Shown here one piece after another: positions 49,716 through 58,939 of a DNA stretch of 64,000 bases (position 1 is its first letter; the number at the start of each line of letters is the position of its first letter). The position numbers and the translations under genes were made by a program. A model generated the notes under the pieces. That model was not told the origin of the DNA, searched no databases, and saw only the letters and a program-made list of their open reading frames with translations. Where the stretch lies: contig NZ_MRCE01000023.1 of the NCBI RefSeq assembly GCF_001904725.1, positions 1 through 64,000 on the forward strand, given 5' to 3'. The DNA is from Phormidium ambiguum IAM M-71 (GTDB lineage: Bacteria > Cyanobacteriota > Cyanobacteriia > Cyanobacteriales > Aerosakkonemataceae).

Positions 49716-50411
49716 ATGCCGCAGCTTGAAGCCAGTGCAGAACTAGACTTTCACAGCGAGAACTATAAAGACGCTTACAGCCGGATTAATGCGATCGTAA
49801 TAGAAGGCGAACAAGAAGCCCACGAAAATTATATTCAACTGGCGGAACTGCTACCGGATCACAAGGAAGAGTTAATTCGACTTTCCAAAATGGAAAGTCG
49901 CCATAAGAAAGGATTTGAAGCTTGTGGTCGTAATCTCCAAGTGACACCGGACATGGTATTTGCCCGTGAGTTCTTTGCCAAACTGCATCAAAATTTCCAA
50001 GATGCACTAGCCGAAGGCAAAGTAGTTACTTGTTTGCTGATTCAAGCTTTAATTATTGAGTGTTTTGCGATCGCAGCATACAACATTTACATCCCTGTTG
50101 CCGATCCATTTGCCCGCAAAATCACCGAAGGCGTAGTCAAAGACGAATATTCACACCTCAACTTTGGTGAAGAATGGCTCAAAGCCAATTTTGCCGCCTC
50201 AAAAGCTGAATTAGAAGCAGCAAATCGGCAAAACCTACCCATTGTTTGGCAAATGCTCAATCAAGTTGCAGACGATGCTCATGTTTTGGCAATGGAAAAA
50301 GAAGCTTTGGTTGAGGATTTTATGATCGCTTATGGCGAAGCTTTAAGTAATATTGGCTTCACCACAGGCGAGATTATGCGGATGTCAGCTTACGGATTGG
50401 CAGCTGCCTAA
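49716..50411 (+). CDS. ado: aldehyde-deformylating oxygenase (alkane synthesis)
   Basis: 231 aa, full length. A ferritin-like di-iron enzyme that converts fatty aldehydes to alkanes plus formate. All six metal ligands are in their usual places: Glu 32, Glu 60, His 63, Glu 115, Glu 144, His 147 (in EGEQEA, KMESRH, IIECFA and DEYSHL). It lies directly before aar, the enzyme that supplies its aldehyde. Alkanes are thought to sit in thylakoid and cell membranes. Confidence 0.97.
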   Translation: MPQLEASAELDFHSENYKDAYSRINAIVIEGEQEAHENYIQLAELLPDHKEELIRLSKMESRHKKGFEACGRNLQVTPDMVFAREFFAKLHQNFQDALAEGKVVTCLLIQALIIECFAIAAYNIYIPVADPFARKITEGVVKDEYSHLNFGEEWLKANFAASKAELEAANRQNLPIVWQMLNQVADDAHVLAMEKEALVEDFMIAYGEALSNIGFTTGEIMRMSAYGLAAA

Positions 50412-50606
50412 TCAATGCCACAAGGTATCCTAAAAGCTCTTAAACAAACCGTGCTGATAGGAAAAGCAGGCAAAATGAATACTCATGCCGATTAGCCAAT
50501 AATTATCCTAATCGGCAATTTTGTGTATGATTTTTTCACTGCGAATAACTGGATTTCGTTTTAACCTTTACTTCAGGCTAAATAATAGGTCTGCTTAAAA
50601 GAATTC

Positions 50607-51629
50607 ATGTTTGGTCTCATTGGTCACCTTACCAGCTTAGAACACGCCCAATTAGTAGCAAGAGACTTGGGCTACCCAGAATATGCCGATCAAGGCTTAG
50701 ATTTTTGGTGTTCCGCACCGCCTCAAATTGTTGATGAAATTACAGTCACCAGCATTACAGGTCAAAAAATTAAAGGACAATATGTAGAATCTTGCTTTTT
50801 GCCAGAAATGTTGGCAAATAGAAGGATTAAAGCAGCCACACGCAAAATAGTAAATGCAATGGCTCATGCTCAAAAGCATGGCATTAACATTACTGCTCTA
50901 GGTGGTTTTTCTTCAATTATTTTTGAAAATTTCAATCTTAGTCAAATCACTCAAGTTCGCAATATTAAATTAGAATTTGAGCGTTTTACCACAGGCAATA
51001 CCCACACAGCTTACATTATTTGCCGCCAAGTAGAACAAGCTGCCAAAGAATTAGGAATCGAATTATCAAAGGCGACAGTAGCAATTTGCGGCGCAACAGG
51101 CGATATTGGTAGTGCTGTTTGCCGCTGGTTAAATGAGCGGACAGATGTGGCAGAAATGTTGTTGATTGCCCGCGACCGCGATCGTCTAACATCTTTACAA
51201 GAAGAACTCGGTCGAGGCAAAATTCTAGGATTAGAAGAAGCCCTACCTTTAGCTGATATCGTAGTTTGGGTTGCCAGTATGCCTAAAGGTGTAGAAATCG
51301 ATCCAACTACATTAAAACAACCTTGTTTATTAATTGATGGTGGCTACCCCAAAAACTTAGGCACAAAAATTCAGCATCCCGGAGTCTACGTCCTCAATGG
51401 CGGTATTGTGGAACATTCCCTCGACATTGATTGGAAAATCATGAAAATCGTCAACATGGACGTACCAACACGCCAATTATTTGCCTGTTTCGCCGAATCA
51501 ATGCTACTCGAATTTGAAAAATGGTACACCAACTTTTCTTGGGGGAGAAATCAAATTACAGTCGCAAAAATGGAACAAATTGGCGAAGTTTCAGTGAAGC
51601 ACGGATTTCGACCGTTGCTGTCATTTTGA
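50607..51629 (+). CDS. aar: long-chain acyl-ACP reductase
   Basis: 340 aa. Reduces acyl-ACP to the fatty aldehyde used by ADO. NADPH fold [18 protein letters not shown] near residue 155. The catalytic Cys is probably that in [14 protein letters not shown]. The 195-base gap from ado contains an imperfect hairpin, so separate promoters are possible. Downstream, accA is expected next in many cyanobacteria, but here two repeat-protein genes intervene. Confidence 0.97.
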   Translation: MFGLIGHLTSLEHAQLVARDLGYPEYADQGLDFWCSAPPQIVDEITVTSITGQKIKGQYVESCFLPEMLANRRIKAATRKIVNAMAHAQKHGINITALGGFSSIIFENFNLSQITQVRNIKLEFERFTTGNTHTAYIICRQVEQAAKELGIELSKATVAICGATGDIGSAVCRWLNERTDVAEMLLIARDRDRLTSLQEELGRGKILGLEEALPLADIVVWVASMPKGVEIDPTTLKQPCLLIDGGYPKNLGTKIQHPGVYVLNGGIVEHSLDIDWKIMKIVNMDVPTRQLFACFAESMLLEFEKWYTNFSWGRNQITVAKMEQIGEVSVKHGFRPLLSF

Positions 51630-51655
51630 TGATAACTTAGCCTTTTTTACAGTCT

Positions 51656-51690
51656 GTAGGTTGGGTTAACTCATATTTAACCCAACCTAC
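51656..51690. terminator. aar terminator or dispersed inverted repeat
   Basis: GTAGGTTGGGTTAA (51656-51669) pairs exactly with TTAACCCAACCTAC (51677-51690), with a 7-base loop. It lies between the convergent stops of aar and the first repeat protein. The GTAGGTTGGGTT text is also a common cyanobacterial repeat, so either role is possible. Confidence 0.7.
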
Positions 51691-51702
51691 TATATTTCAA
51701 CT

Positions 51703-52755
51703 TTAAAGAAACGGCTCTCCCCGCGTAAATTGCAATTTATATTGAATTTCATTCACAGATATTACTCCCTCAACCTTAGCAATTAAATCAGGGTTTTCCC
51801 CATTAAGAAATATATTCAAACTATCGCCAGATTGAACAAAATCATAATTCCATGATCCCCCGGCTAAGACAATTTCATCTTTGCCGATTTCATAATTTCT
51901 AATCCAGGCATAATCCGCATCTCCATTTCCTCGATAAAATGGCACACTATAAGAATGAATGTCTGGGTAAAATACGGTAGCAAGAGTTTGCCCCAAAACG
52001 AAAGTATCTTCTCCATTCCCACCAAAAAGAACATCAGCTTCATTAACTCCGAAGCCTAAATGTAAAGCTTGACCTCCAGTGGGAGTAGTACCCCTTAATT
52101 CTGGCCCAATATATGCGTCTACTCCATAAAGTGTATCTATTTGTCCAAAAGCAACAACAGTATCGTTACCTGTTGTGCCATTAAAAGTACCACCTCCTCT
52201 GTCCTCAAATTGTCCGAATTTAATGTAATGTTCTAAAGTCGAACCAAATAAACCAGCTTGTACGGCTGCTTCTACATCTGGATTGACTTTTTCTAAATTG
52301 TATGAATTCGGAGGAATTTCCCTAGTTATCCCACTATAAGCAAATTCGTTAAAACTGGTTCCAGAGCGATTTTCGGATTGTCCAAATTGTAAGTAATGAG
52401 TTAAACCAGAACTAAGATTACCCGATGTTACTGCTGCTGCTACATCGGGATTTTTCCGCAAATAAAATTGTTCATCAAACAGTAAACTAGCTCGCCGACC
52501 TTCTGTTTCACCAGCTAAAATAAAGTGTTGCAACCCAGAATGGAAATTACCAGAGGCAACAGCAGTTGCCACATCAGAATTTTTCCGTAAATAGAACTGT
52601 TCGTCATAGAAAGGTGACACGGAAACTCGTCCTTCTGCCAAACCGAATTTTTGGAAATGTTCTAAACCAGAAGATAAAATTCTCGCATTGACAGCTGCTT
52701 GCACATCAGGGTTATGTGCTAGGTAAAAAGATTCGTTAAATACTGAGAAGTTCAT
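51703..52755 (-). CDS. repeat protein with RTX-like C-terminus (paralogue A)
   Basis: 350 aa. Four repeats of about 43 residues, consensus FYDEQFYLRKNSDVATAV, then a Gly, SGLQHF, then GE-EGR. A 150-residue C-terminal region follows, with GTTGNDTV, LFGGNGEDTFVLGQ and DYAWIRNYEIGKDEIVLAGG, which resembles RTX calcium-binding secreted proteins. No N-terminal signal peptide, which suits type I secretion. The exact function is unknown. It is a tandem paralogue of the gene at 53047 and has two fewer repeats. Confidence 0.85.
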   Translation of the reverse strand: MNFSVFNESFYLAHNPDVQAAVNARILSSGLEHFQKFGLAEGRVSVSPFYDEQFYLRKNSDVATAVASGNFHSGLQHFILAGETEGRRASLLFDEQFYLRKNPDVAAAVTSGNLSSGLTHYLQFGQSENRSGTSFNEFAYSGITREIPPNSYNLEKVNPDVEAAVQAGLFGSTLEHYIKFGQFEDRGGGTFNGTTGNDTVVAFGQIDTLYGVDAYIGPELRGTTPTGGQALHLGFGVNEADVLFGGNGEDTFVLGQTLATVFYPDIHSYSVPFYRGNGDADYAWIRNYEIGKDEIVLAGGSWNYDFVQSGDSLNIFLNGENPDLIAKVEGVISVNEIQYKLQFTRGEPFL

Positions 52756-52800
52756 ATTTTTTTTATTAAAGAGAATACATCAATAATAACTTTGGTTTGA

Positions 52801-52945
52801 TAGATATTCCTGAAAGTCTTCAGTAAAGAATTGTCAATTTATTTATTTGATCGCTAAAGAACAATACCATCAATAGTAGTTGAAAAATCCGATAATTTTT
52901 CAGCGTAAAACTTACCCTTTAGAGTGGAGAATTTGACCAAACTTA
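52801..52945 (+). pseudogene. decayed copy of the accA promoter and 5' coding end
   Basis: Aligns with 54391-54535: TAGATATTCCTGAAA against TAGATGTTCCTGAAA, TAAAGAATTGTCAA in both, TAGTAGTTGA against AAGTAGTTGA, and CAGCGTAAAACTTACC against GAGCGCAAACCTTACC (accA ERKPY). Identity then fades. It sits at the same place relative to paralogue A as the real accA start does to paralogue B, so it was carried by the tandem duplication. The rest of the 291-base spacer shows nothing else. Confidence 0.65.
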
Positions 52946-53046
52946 CTGGAAGCAAAGATAGCGATCATTGCTCTTATTTTGCACTAACTTATAATTTTTC
53001 CATCTCTAAATTAGGTTAGTAAATATTTAATCTCTATCTACTATTT

Positions 53047-54345
53047 TTAATACATAAATCCTCCTCCAAATTGTAACTTACTTTCAATTTGACTTACAGA
53101 AGTAACTCCCTTAACCTGAGCAATTAAATCAGGAGTGGTTAATGGTTGATTCTCATAACCAGAACGACTGAGAATTATATTCAAGCTATCGCCAGACTGC
53201 ACAAAATCATAATTACTTGCTGCCCCAGCTAACAGAATTTCATCTTTGCCAATTTCATAATTTTCAATTCTGGCATAATCAGCATCTCCCTTACCTCGAT
53301 AAAATGGCAAAGGAACAGGGCCAAATTTCGCAAAATAAGTTTGCCCCAAAGCAAAAGTATCTTTTCCATTACCACCAACAAGGACATCAACTTCATTAAT
53401 TCCAGAAGTAAAATATAAAGCTTGACCTCCAACGGGAGTACCACCTATCGCATCTTGTCCAATCTCTGCATCTACTCCATAAAGTGTATCTATTTGCCCA
53501 AAACCAATAACAGTATCGTTGCCTTTCGTACCATTAAAAATACCTCCTCTGCCTTCAAATTGTCCGTAGGTAAGGTAATGTTCTAAAGCCGAGCCAAAAT
53601 AACCAGCTTTTATGGCTTCTTCTACATCTGGATTGACTTTTCTATTAGTAGATAGCCCAATATAACCAAATTCGTTAAAATTGGTTCCCGAAAGATATAT
53701 TAATTTTCCTACTTGTAAGTAATGGTCTAAACCAGAACTAAATCTACCATCTGCTACTTGCGCCGCTACATTGGGATTTTTCCGCAAATAAAATTGTTCA
53801 TCAAACAGTAAACTAGCTTTCCGACTTTCTGTTTCACCAGCTAAGATAAAGTGTTCTAACCCAGAACGGAAAATACCAGAAGCAACTGCGGTTGCTACAT
53901 CGGAATTTTTTTGCAAATAGTACTGTTCGTCATAGAAAGGTGAGATGAAAACTCGGTTTTCTGCTTCACCTGCGGCAAAAAAGTGTTGTAACCCAGAACG
54001 GAAAATTCCAGAGGTAACTGCTGTCGCTACATCTGAATTTTTTTGTAAGTAGAAGCGTTCGTCATAGAAAGGTGAAACCGAAACTCTTCCTTCTGCTTCA
54101 CCAGCTAAGATAAAGTGTTCTAAACCAGAATGAAATGTCCCGAAGGCAACTTCTGTGGCGACATCAGAATTTTTTCGTAAATAGTTTTGTTCGTTGTAGT
54201 AAGGTGAGACGGAAACCCGTCCTTCTGCCAAACCAAATTTTTGAAAATGTTCAAAACCAGAGGTGAAATATCCGGTATTGACGGCTGCTTGCACATCAGG
54301 GTTGTGTGCGAGGTAAAAAGATTCGTTAAATATGGAGAAACTCAT
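53047..54345 (-). CDS. repeat protein with RTX-like C-terminus (paralogue B)
   Basis: 432 aa. Six repeats of the same 43-residue unit as paralogue A, with near-identical neighbouring units (for example two successive FYDE-YLQKNSDVATAV copies), which points to repeat slippage. The C-terminus has GTKGNDTV, DVLVGGNGKDTFALGQ and IENYEIGKDEILLAG. No signal peptide. Probably a type I secreted or surface protein; no transporter gene is near. It lies divergent from accA with a 133-base gap. Confidence 0.85.
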   Translation of the reverse strand: MSFSIFNESFYLAHNPDVQAAVNTGYFTSGFEHFQKFGLAEGRVSVSPYYNEQNYLRKNSDVATEVAFGTFHSGLEHFILAGEAEGRVSVSPFYDERFYLQKNSDVATAVTSGIFRSGLQHFFAAGEAENRVFISPFYDEQYYLQKNSDVATAVASGIFRSGLEHFILAGETESRKASLLFDEQFYLRKNPNVAAQVADGRFSSGLDHYLQVGKLIYLSGTNFNEFGYIGLSTNRKVNPDVEEAIKAGYFGSALEHYLTYGQFEGRGGIFNGTKGNDTVIGFGQIDTLYGVDAEIGQDAIGGTPVGGQALYFTSGINEVDVLVGGNGKDTFALGQTYFAKFGPVPLPFYRGKGDADYARIENYEIGKDEILLAGAASNYDFVQSGDSLNIILSRSGYENQPLTTPDLIAQVKGVTSVSQIESKLQFGGGFMY

Positions 54346-54478
54346 ATTCTTTTATAAAAGACTATCTAGTTAAAAATACTTAGATATTGATAGATGTTCC
54401 TGAAACTTTGGGATAAAGAATTGTCAAGATAGCTGTACGATCGTAAAAGCACTGTATCGTCAAAAGTAGTTGAGCAAC

Positions 54479-55459
54479 GTGGTAACTTCTGAGCGCAAAC
54501 CTTACCTGTTAGATTTTGAAAAGCCTCTGGCTGAGCTAGAAAATCGTATCGAACAAATCCGAGAGCTAGCTACAGAAAATGGAGTCGATGTCACCGATCA
54601 GATTCGCCAGCTGGAATCACGAGCTTTAGAACTGCGTCACGAAATTTTCAGTAATTTGTCTCCCGCCCAGAAAATCCAATTGGCGCGTCATCCCCGCCGC
54701 CCCAGTACTTTGGATTATATTCAAGCGATTAGTGATGAATGGATGGAATTACATGGCGATCGCAATGGTGGCGATGACCCCGCTTTGGTGGGCGGTGTGG
54801 GTAGTATCGCGGGTCGTCCAGTGGTAATGTTGGGTCATCAAAAAGGTCGAGATACTAAAGATAATGTAGCGCGGCGATTCGGTATGGCTTCTCCTGGCGG
54901 TTATCGGAAAGCGATGCGCTTGATGGAACACGCCGATCGTTTTGGGATGCCAATTATTACTTTTATTGATACTCCAGGTGCTTGGGCTGGTGTGGAAGCG
55001 GAACAATTAGGTCAAGGAGAAGCGATCGCTTACAATTTAAGGGAAATGTTTCGCTTAAATGTACCTATTATTTGTACTGTCATCGGTGAAGGTGGCTCAG
55101 GCGGTGCTTTGGGAATCGGCGTAGGCGATCGACTTTTAATGTTTGAACACTCAGTTTATACCGTTGCTAGTCCTGAAGCTTGTGCTTCTATCCTCTGGAA
55201 AGATGCAGCCAAAGCTCCCCAAGCTGCGGAAGCTCTGAAAATTACCGCCACAGATTTGAAAAATTTGGGAATTTTAGACGATTTATTAACAGAACCGATC
55301 GGTGGCGCTCACTCCGACCCTTTAAAAACAGCAGCTATACTTAAACAAGCACTGTTACATCACTTAACAGAACTTTCTCAACTGACCAATAGCGAACGTC
55401 GGGAATTACGCTATCAAAAATTCCGTCGGATTGGTGTATTCATGGAGTTGTCCGCTTGA
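54479..55459 (+). CDS. accA: acetyl-CoA carboxylase carboxyltransferase subunit alpha
   Basis: 326 aa. With AccD it moves the carboxyl from biotin to acetyl-CoA, giving malonyl-CoA. [57 protein letters not shown], and [17 protein letters not shown] are all present. The GTG at 54479 gives the family-typical N-terminus; a TTG at 54470 is also open. Close to ado and aar, linking malonyl-CoA supply and alkane synthesis. Confidence 0.96.
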   Translation: MVTSERKPYLLDFEKPLAELENRIEQIRELATENGVDVTDQIRQLESRALELRHEIFSNLSPAQKIQLARHPRRPSTLDYIQAISDEWMELHGDRNGGDDPALVGGVGSIAGRPVVMLGHQKGRDTKDNVARRFGMASPGGYRKAMRLMEHADRFGMPIITFIDTPGAWAGVEAEQLGQGEAIAYNLREMFRLNVPIICTVIGEGGSGGALGIGVGDRLLMFEHSVYTVASPEACASILWKDAAKAPQAAEALKITATDLKNLGILDDLLTEPIGGAHSDPLKTAAILKQALLHHLTELSQLTNSERRELRYQKFRRIGVFMELSA

Positions 55460-55667
55460 AATTTCGATCTCTTAGGTTCAAGTCTGTCACAAATGATATA
55501 ATCAGAGCGTAACATTTGTTTACACAAACTCTCATACTCTACTGACTCTAGGTTGAGTTCAGTAAAGCGAGTGTACCATCACCAATTTGGGGAATATCAA
55601 CTCGTCCTGTTGAAAGTTGCCAAAAAGCGATGGGTGTTCAAGACAAATTTCGAGACAATTTAACTCC

Positions 55668-56393
55668 ATGAGTGCTTCTAGCGAAAGACGCGCACTGATT
55701 ACAGGAGCCAGCAGTGGCATTGGTAAAGCGACAGCTTTAGCATTTGCTCGGGCTGGGATTCATGTAGGATTACTAAGTCGCTCCCAAGAAAAATTGGCAG
55801 TGGTGGTTGAAGAAGCAGCGAAAGCTGGGGTGAATGCGAAAGCTTACCCCATAGACTTAGCTGAAACTGACCAAGTAAAAGCCAAAATGCAAGCAATTGC
55901 AGCAGACTTTGGCCCGATCGATATCTTGGTAAATAATGCTGGCATGGGGTACACCAAAAACATCATCGATACCCCGCTTTCTGACTGGCAAAAGGTGATT
56001 GACCTAAATCTTACCAGTGTTTTTCAGTGCATTCAGGGTGTATTACCCCAAATGCGCGATCGCCAAAACGGAACAATTATCAATGTGGTTTCCATCGCTG
56101 GTCAACAAGCCTTTCCTGGCTGGGGTTTATACTGCGTCAGCAAATTCGGCTTGATGGCACTCTCCAAATCTCTGGCTGCTGAAGAACGCGCTTACGGTAT
56201 TCGAGTGAGTGCAATTTGTCCAGGTTCAGTGAATACACAACTTTGGGACACAGATACAGTTGATGCTGATTTCGATCGCTCAGCTATGCTCGACCCCGAA
56301 ACAGTAGCCCAAACAATTCTTGTCGCCGCACTACTACCACAACAAGCAGCGATCGAAGAATTAACCCTCATGCCCAGTCGCGGCGCATTCTAA
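55668..56393 (+). CDS. short-chain dehydrogenase/reductase (SDR)
   Basis: 241 aa classical [15 protein letters not shown] for the cofactor, NNAGMG, a Ser in NVVSIAG, and YCVSK as the active Tyr-x3-Lys. Related to FabG and Sll-type ketoreductases; substrate unknown. The frame is open from 55617, but the ATG at 55668 gives the normal short lead before the Rossmann strand. Between accA and folE on the same strand. Confidence 0.9.
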   Translation: MSASSERRALITGASSGIGKATALAFARAGIHVGLLSRSQEKLAVVVEEAAKAGVNAKAYPIDLAETDQVKAKMQAIAADFGPIDILVNNAGMGYTKNIIDTPLSDWQKVIDLNLTSVFQCIQGVLPQMRDRQNGTIINVVSIAGQQAFPGWGLYCVSKFGLMALSKSLAAEERAYGIRVSAICPGSVNTQLWDTDTVDADFDRSAMLDPETVAQTILVAALLPQQAAIEELTLMPSRGAF

Positions 56394-56440
56394 GGATTTA
56401 CATCCTGTTTTCACTTAATTCTCTAAACTTAAGGCTAATC

Positions 56441-57151
56441 ATGACTATCGCTTCCTCCAACGGTTCTAACGGATCTCAATCCCGCTCTGTAAATACCAAT
56501 AGCACTTTGAATGTACCATCTCGGCCCGATCGCAACACCTTAAACGGTCGAGAAGCACAGTTACACACTCCATCAGAAGAAGATAACCAAGCAATGATGG
56601 ACGCTGTACGGACAATGCTTTTGGGAGTAGGAGAAGATCCCGAACGAGAAGGATTGCTCAAAACTCCCAAGCGAGTAGCAGAGGCGATGCGCTTCCTCAC
56701 CAGCGGCTACAATCAGTCTCTTGAAGAACTGGTAAATAATGCCATTTTTGATGAAGGTCATAACGAAATGGTACTTGTGAGAGATATCAATTTCTTTAGC
56801 CTTTGCGAACACCACATGCTACCCTTCATGGGAAGAGCGCACGTTGCTTATATTCCCAATGAAAAAGTTGTTGGATTGAGCAAATTAGCCAGAATTGTCG
56901 AAATGTATTCTCGCCGATTACAAGTTCAAGAACGTTTAACTCGTCAAGTTGCTGAAGCAATTCAAACAATCCTAGAACCAAAAGGTGTGGCAGTAGTTAT
57001 GGAAGCTAGCCATATGTGTATGGTAATGCGCGGAGTCCAAAAACCTGGCTCTTGGACTGTTACTAGTGCAATGGTAGGAGTATTCCAAGAAGAACAAAAA
57101 ACCCGTGAAGAATTCCTCAATTTAATTCGTCACCAACCTGCTTTCTTCTAA
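56441..57151 (+). CDS. folE: GTP cyclohydrolase I
   Basis: 236 aa. First step from GTP to 7,8-dihydroneopterin, for folate and pterins. Zinc ligands in [11 protein letters not shown] and a Cys in [37 protein letters not shown] is the family block. A poorly conserved Ser/Asn-rich lead of about 40 residues precedes the catalytic domain. It ends before a long inverted repeat shared with trpF. Confidence 0.95.
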   Translation: MTIASSNGSNGSQSRSVNTNSTLNVPSRPDRNTLNGREAQLHTPSEEDNQAMMDAVRTMLLGVGEDPEREGLLKTPKRVAEAMRFLTSGYNQSLEELVNNAIFDEGHNEMVLVRDINFFSLCEHHMLPFMGRAHVAYIPNEKVVGLSKLARIVEMYSRRLQVQERLTRQVAEAIQTILEPKGVAVVMEASHMCMVMRGVQKPGSWTVTSAMVGVFQEEQKTREEFLNLIRHQPAFF

Positions 57152-57224
57152 AAATTTAAGATTTTCAATGGGGAATTTTGAGGTAAATTAACATTTGAGT
57201 TTAAAGTTCCCTTAATTAAATGAC

Positions 57225-57303
57225 AAAATTAGTTTGTTGTAGTTATTTTAGTCAGATTTTTTAATAAAAAACATGACTAAATTTATCACAACAAACTAAT
57301 TTT
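57225..57303. terminator. long inverted repeat between convergent folE and trpF
   Basis: Two 30-base arms (57225-57254 and 57274-57303) match at 26 positions around a 19-base AT-rich loop. The arms begin AAAATTAGTTTGTTGTAG and end CAACAAACTAATTTT. A bidirectional terminator is likely; the arms are long enough to be a dispersed element too. Confidence 0.75.
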
Positions 57304-57319
57304 ATTATTCACCCTAGTA

Positions 57320-57964
57320 TTAGGACTGGACATATTCTGTTTGCCTTAGCTTGGTAAATAGTTGGGCTACTTTATCTAAGTCTTTGTCTCCTGGCGATCG
57401 CTCTACACCACTAGATAAATCAATTCCATCAGGTTGTAGTAAGCTTAACGCATCTCCTATATTATCCGGTGTTAAGCCACCCGCAAGTAACCAAGGTAAA
57501 CAAGGTTTGTATTGTTTTAAAGTTAACCAATCTAAAGTTTTACCCGTACCACCTAATTGAGTAGGATGATAAGCATCTAATAATAGTAGATCGACTGAAT
57601 TAGCATAAATTTCCGAGTTAGTTAAACATTCAGTAGTTCGTACTCGTAAAGCTTTGATAATTTCTTTATCTGGTAAACACTGGCGTAACTGTTGGCAAAA
57701 TTCAGGTGATTCATCACCGTGTAACTGAATCCCTGTTAATCCCGTCGCAGTTATTATTTGACAAATTTCTGCCATAGTAGTATTTGCAAATACACCAATA
57801 CAATCTATTGTTTGTGACAGACCTTGAATCGCCTGAGAAATTTGTGGTGGACTAACGTAGCGGGGAGAGGAGGGGACACAAATAAAGCCTAAAGCCGTCG
57901 CTCCCATTTGCGCGATCGCATTAGCTTGTTCCAGTTTAGTTATCCCGCAAATTTTTACCCGCAT
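57320..57964 (-). CDS. trpF: phosphoribosylanthranilate isomerase
   Basis: 214 aa TIM barrel of tryptophan synthesis. [14 protein letters not shown] holds the catalytic Cys; [57 protein letters not shown] and [16 protein letters not shown] are the other family blocks. Stand-alone (no fused trpC). The TAA lies 17 bases from the inverted repeat that also ends folE. Confidence 0.95.
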   Translation of the reverse strand: MRVKICGITKLEQANAIAQMGATALGFICVPSSPRYVSPPQISQAIQGLSQTIDCIGVFANTTMAEICQIITATGLTGIQLHGDESPEFCQQLRQCLPDKEIIKALRVRTTECLTNSEIYANSVDLLLLDAYHPTQLGGTGKTLDWLTLKQYKPCLPWLLAGGLTPDNIGDALSLLQPDGIDLSSGVERSPGDKDLDKVAQLFTKLRQTEYVQS

Positions 57965-58086
57965 ATTTTACTTAACCTCAGAGAAATTGTCTAAATTTGT
58001 ATCAAAACTTTGCGATTATGTTAACTCTTAAAACAAAAAGAATTTTTTGGACATGAGCTTTTTATAATTCTTGATGAAGTTCTGTA

Positions 58087-58101
58087 AGGAGACTCATCTT
58101 G
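58087..58101 (+). promoter_or_regulatory. ribosome binding site and TTG start of psaK copy 1
   Basis: AGGAG (58087-58091), 7 bases, then TTG (58099). The second psaK has the same arrangement (AGGAG 58558-58562, TTG 58571), so TTG is a shared start. Confidence 0.75.
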
Positions 58102-58374
58102 ATTCACTCAATTTTACTAGCAGTTGAGTATATTGCTCCCAACACAGCCAGCTGGAGTCCAGCTGTAGGCTTAGTCATGATTCTTTGCAATTTGATTGCC
58201 ATTGCCATTGGTCGCTTTGCAATTAAAAATCCTGGCCAAAGCCCAGATCTTCCAGTCTCAAAACCTGCATTATTCCGTAATTTTACTTTGGCCGAACTGC
58301 TCGCCACCATGAGTTTTGGACACATTCTGGGGGCTGGAGTAATTTTAGGTTTAGGCAACGCAGGTGTCCTTTAA
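58099..58374 (+). CDS. psaK: photosystem I subunit PsaK (copy 1)
   Basis: 91 aa with a TTG start. Two membrane helices (WSPAVGLVMILCNLIAIAIG and LLATMSFGHILGAGVILGLGNAGVL) joined by a polar loop. PsaK binds at the edge of photosystem I and takes part in energy transfer from antenna or phycobilisomes. Cyanobacteria often carry a constitutive copy and a stress-induced copy (PsaK2); which is which cannot be told here. The second copy follows after 196 bases. Confidence 0.95.
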   Translation: MIHSILLAVEYIAPNTASWSPAVGLVMILCNLIAIAIGRFAIKNPGQSPDLPVSKPALFRNFTLAELLATMSFGHILGAGVILGLGNAGVL

Positions 58375-58570
58375 TCCAGTCAGGAAAAAGAACTCATGAG
58401 ATAGTAGAGGTGATTGTCTCCTGTCTCTTGTCTTCTGTTGTCTAAATAATTCTTCAAACTTCTCACTCTGCGCTTTATAAGAAATATTGCTTTTATCCCT
58501 AGACTAAAGTTGCAGGGAGTGTCAAAATCCATACTTATTGATTGATTTTCTCAAAATAGGAGAAAGAACT

Positions 58571-58828
58571 TTGATTAACTCCATTTTACTAGCCGCACAA
58601 GTTCTGAATGTTCGCTCCGATAATTGGTCTTTGCAGGTAGGAGCGGTAATGATTCTTTGTAACATTCTGGCATTGTTAATTGTTCGCTATGCTACTCAAG
58701 ATCGTGGCAGTAAACCTGCTTCCCCTGTACCTGGTTTTGGTTTACCACAATTGATTGCAGGGGCTTGCTTTGGTCACATTATAGGCGCTGGTGTAATTTT
58801 GGGACTGACTAATTCTGGAGTCCTCTAA
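58571..58828 (+). CDS. psaK: photosystem I subunit PsaK (copy 2)
   Basis: 85 aa from the TTG at 58571. The frame is open from 58538, but only the TTG has AGGAG at the right place, and it matches the first copy's N-terminus (INSILLAAQ against IHSILLAVE). Helices WSLQVGAVMILCNILALLIV and LIAGACFGHIIGAGVILGLTNSGVL. The loop is shorter and diverged (YATQDRGSKPASPVPGFG). A tandem paralogue that may replace copy 1 under other light conditions (inference). Confidence 0.93.
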   Translation: MINSILLAAQVLNVRSDNWSLQVGAVMILCNILALLIVRYATQDRGSKPASPVPGFGLPQLIAGACFGHIIGAGVILGLTNSGVL

Positions 58829-58870
58829 GATAATCTGGTGTAGTCAATCATTCAGAATTAAATAAATCTT

Positions 58871-58905
58871 TATATCCCCGGCTTCTTGAAGAAGTCGGGG
58901 ATATA
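58871..58905. repeat. dispersed palindrome, copy 3
   Basis: 35 bases, 17-base arms around one base, with a single mismatch. Core CCCCGGCTTCTTGAAGAAGT. Same family as the palindromes at 8816 and 18689. It follows the second psaK by 42 bases and may also serve as its terminator. Confidence 0.8.
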
Positions 58906-58939
58906 GATTAAAAGTAGAGAAAGTTAAGGGAAGTTTGTT

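Noticed and set aside
49531-49746. 71-codon open frame in the ado leader
   Set aside because: It crosses a GC-rich short repeat and overlaps the ado start in another frame, with no recognisable domain.
57225-57303. Possible insertion-sequence ends
   Set aside because: The two 30-base arms enclose only 19 bases, so a terminator between convergent genes is simpler.
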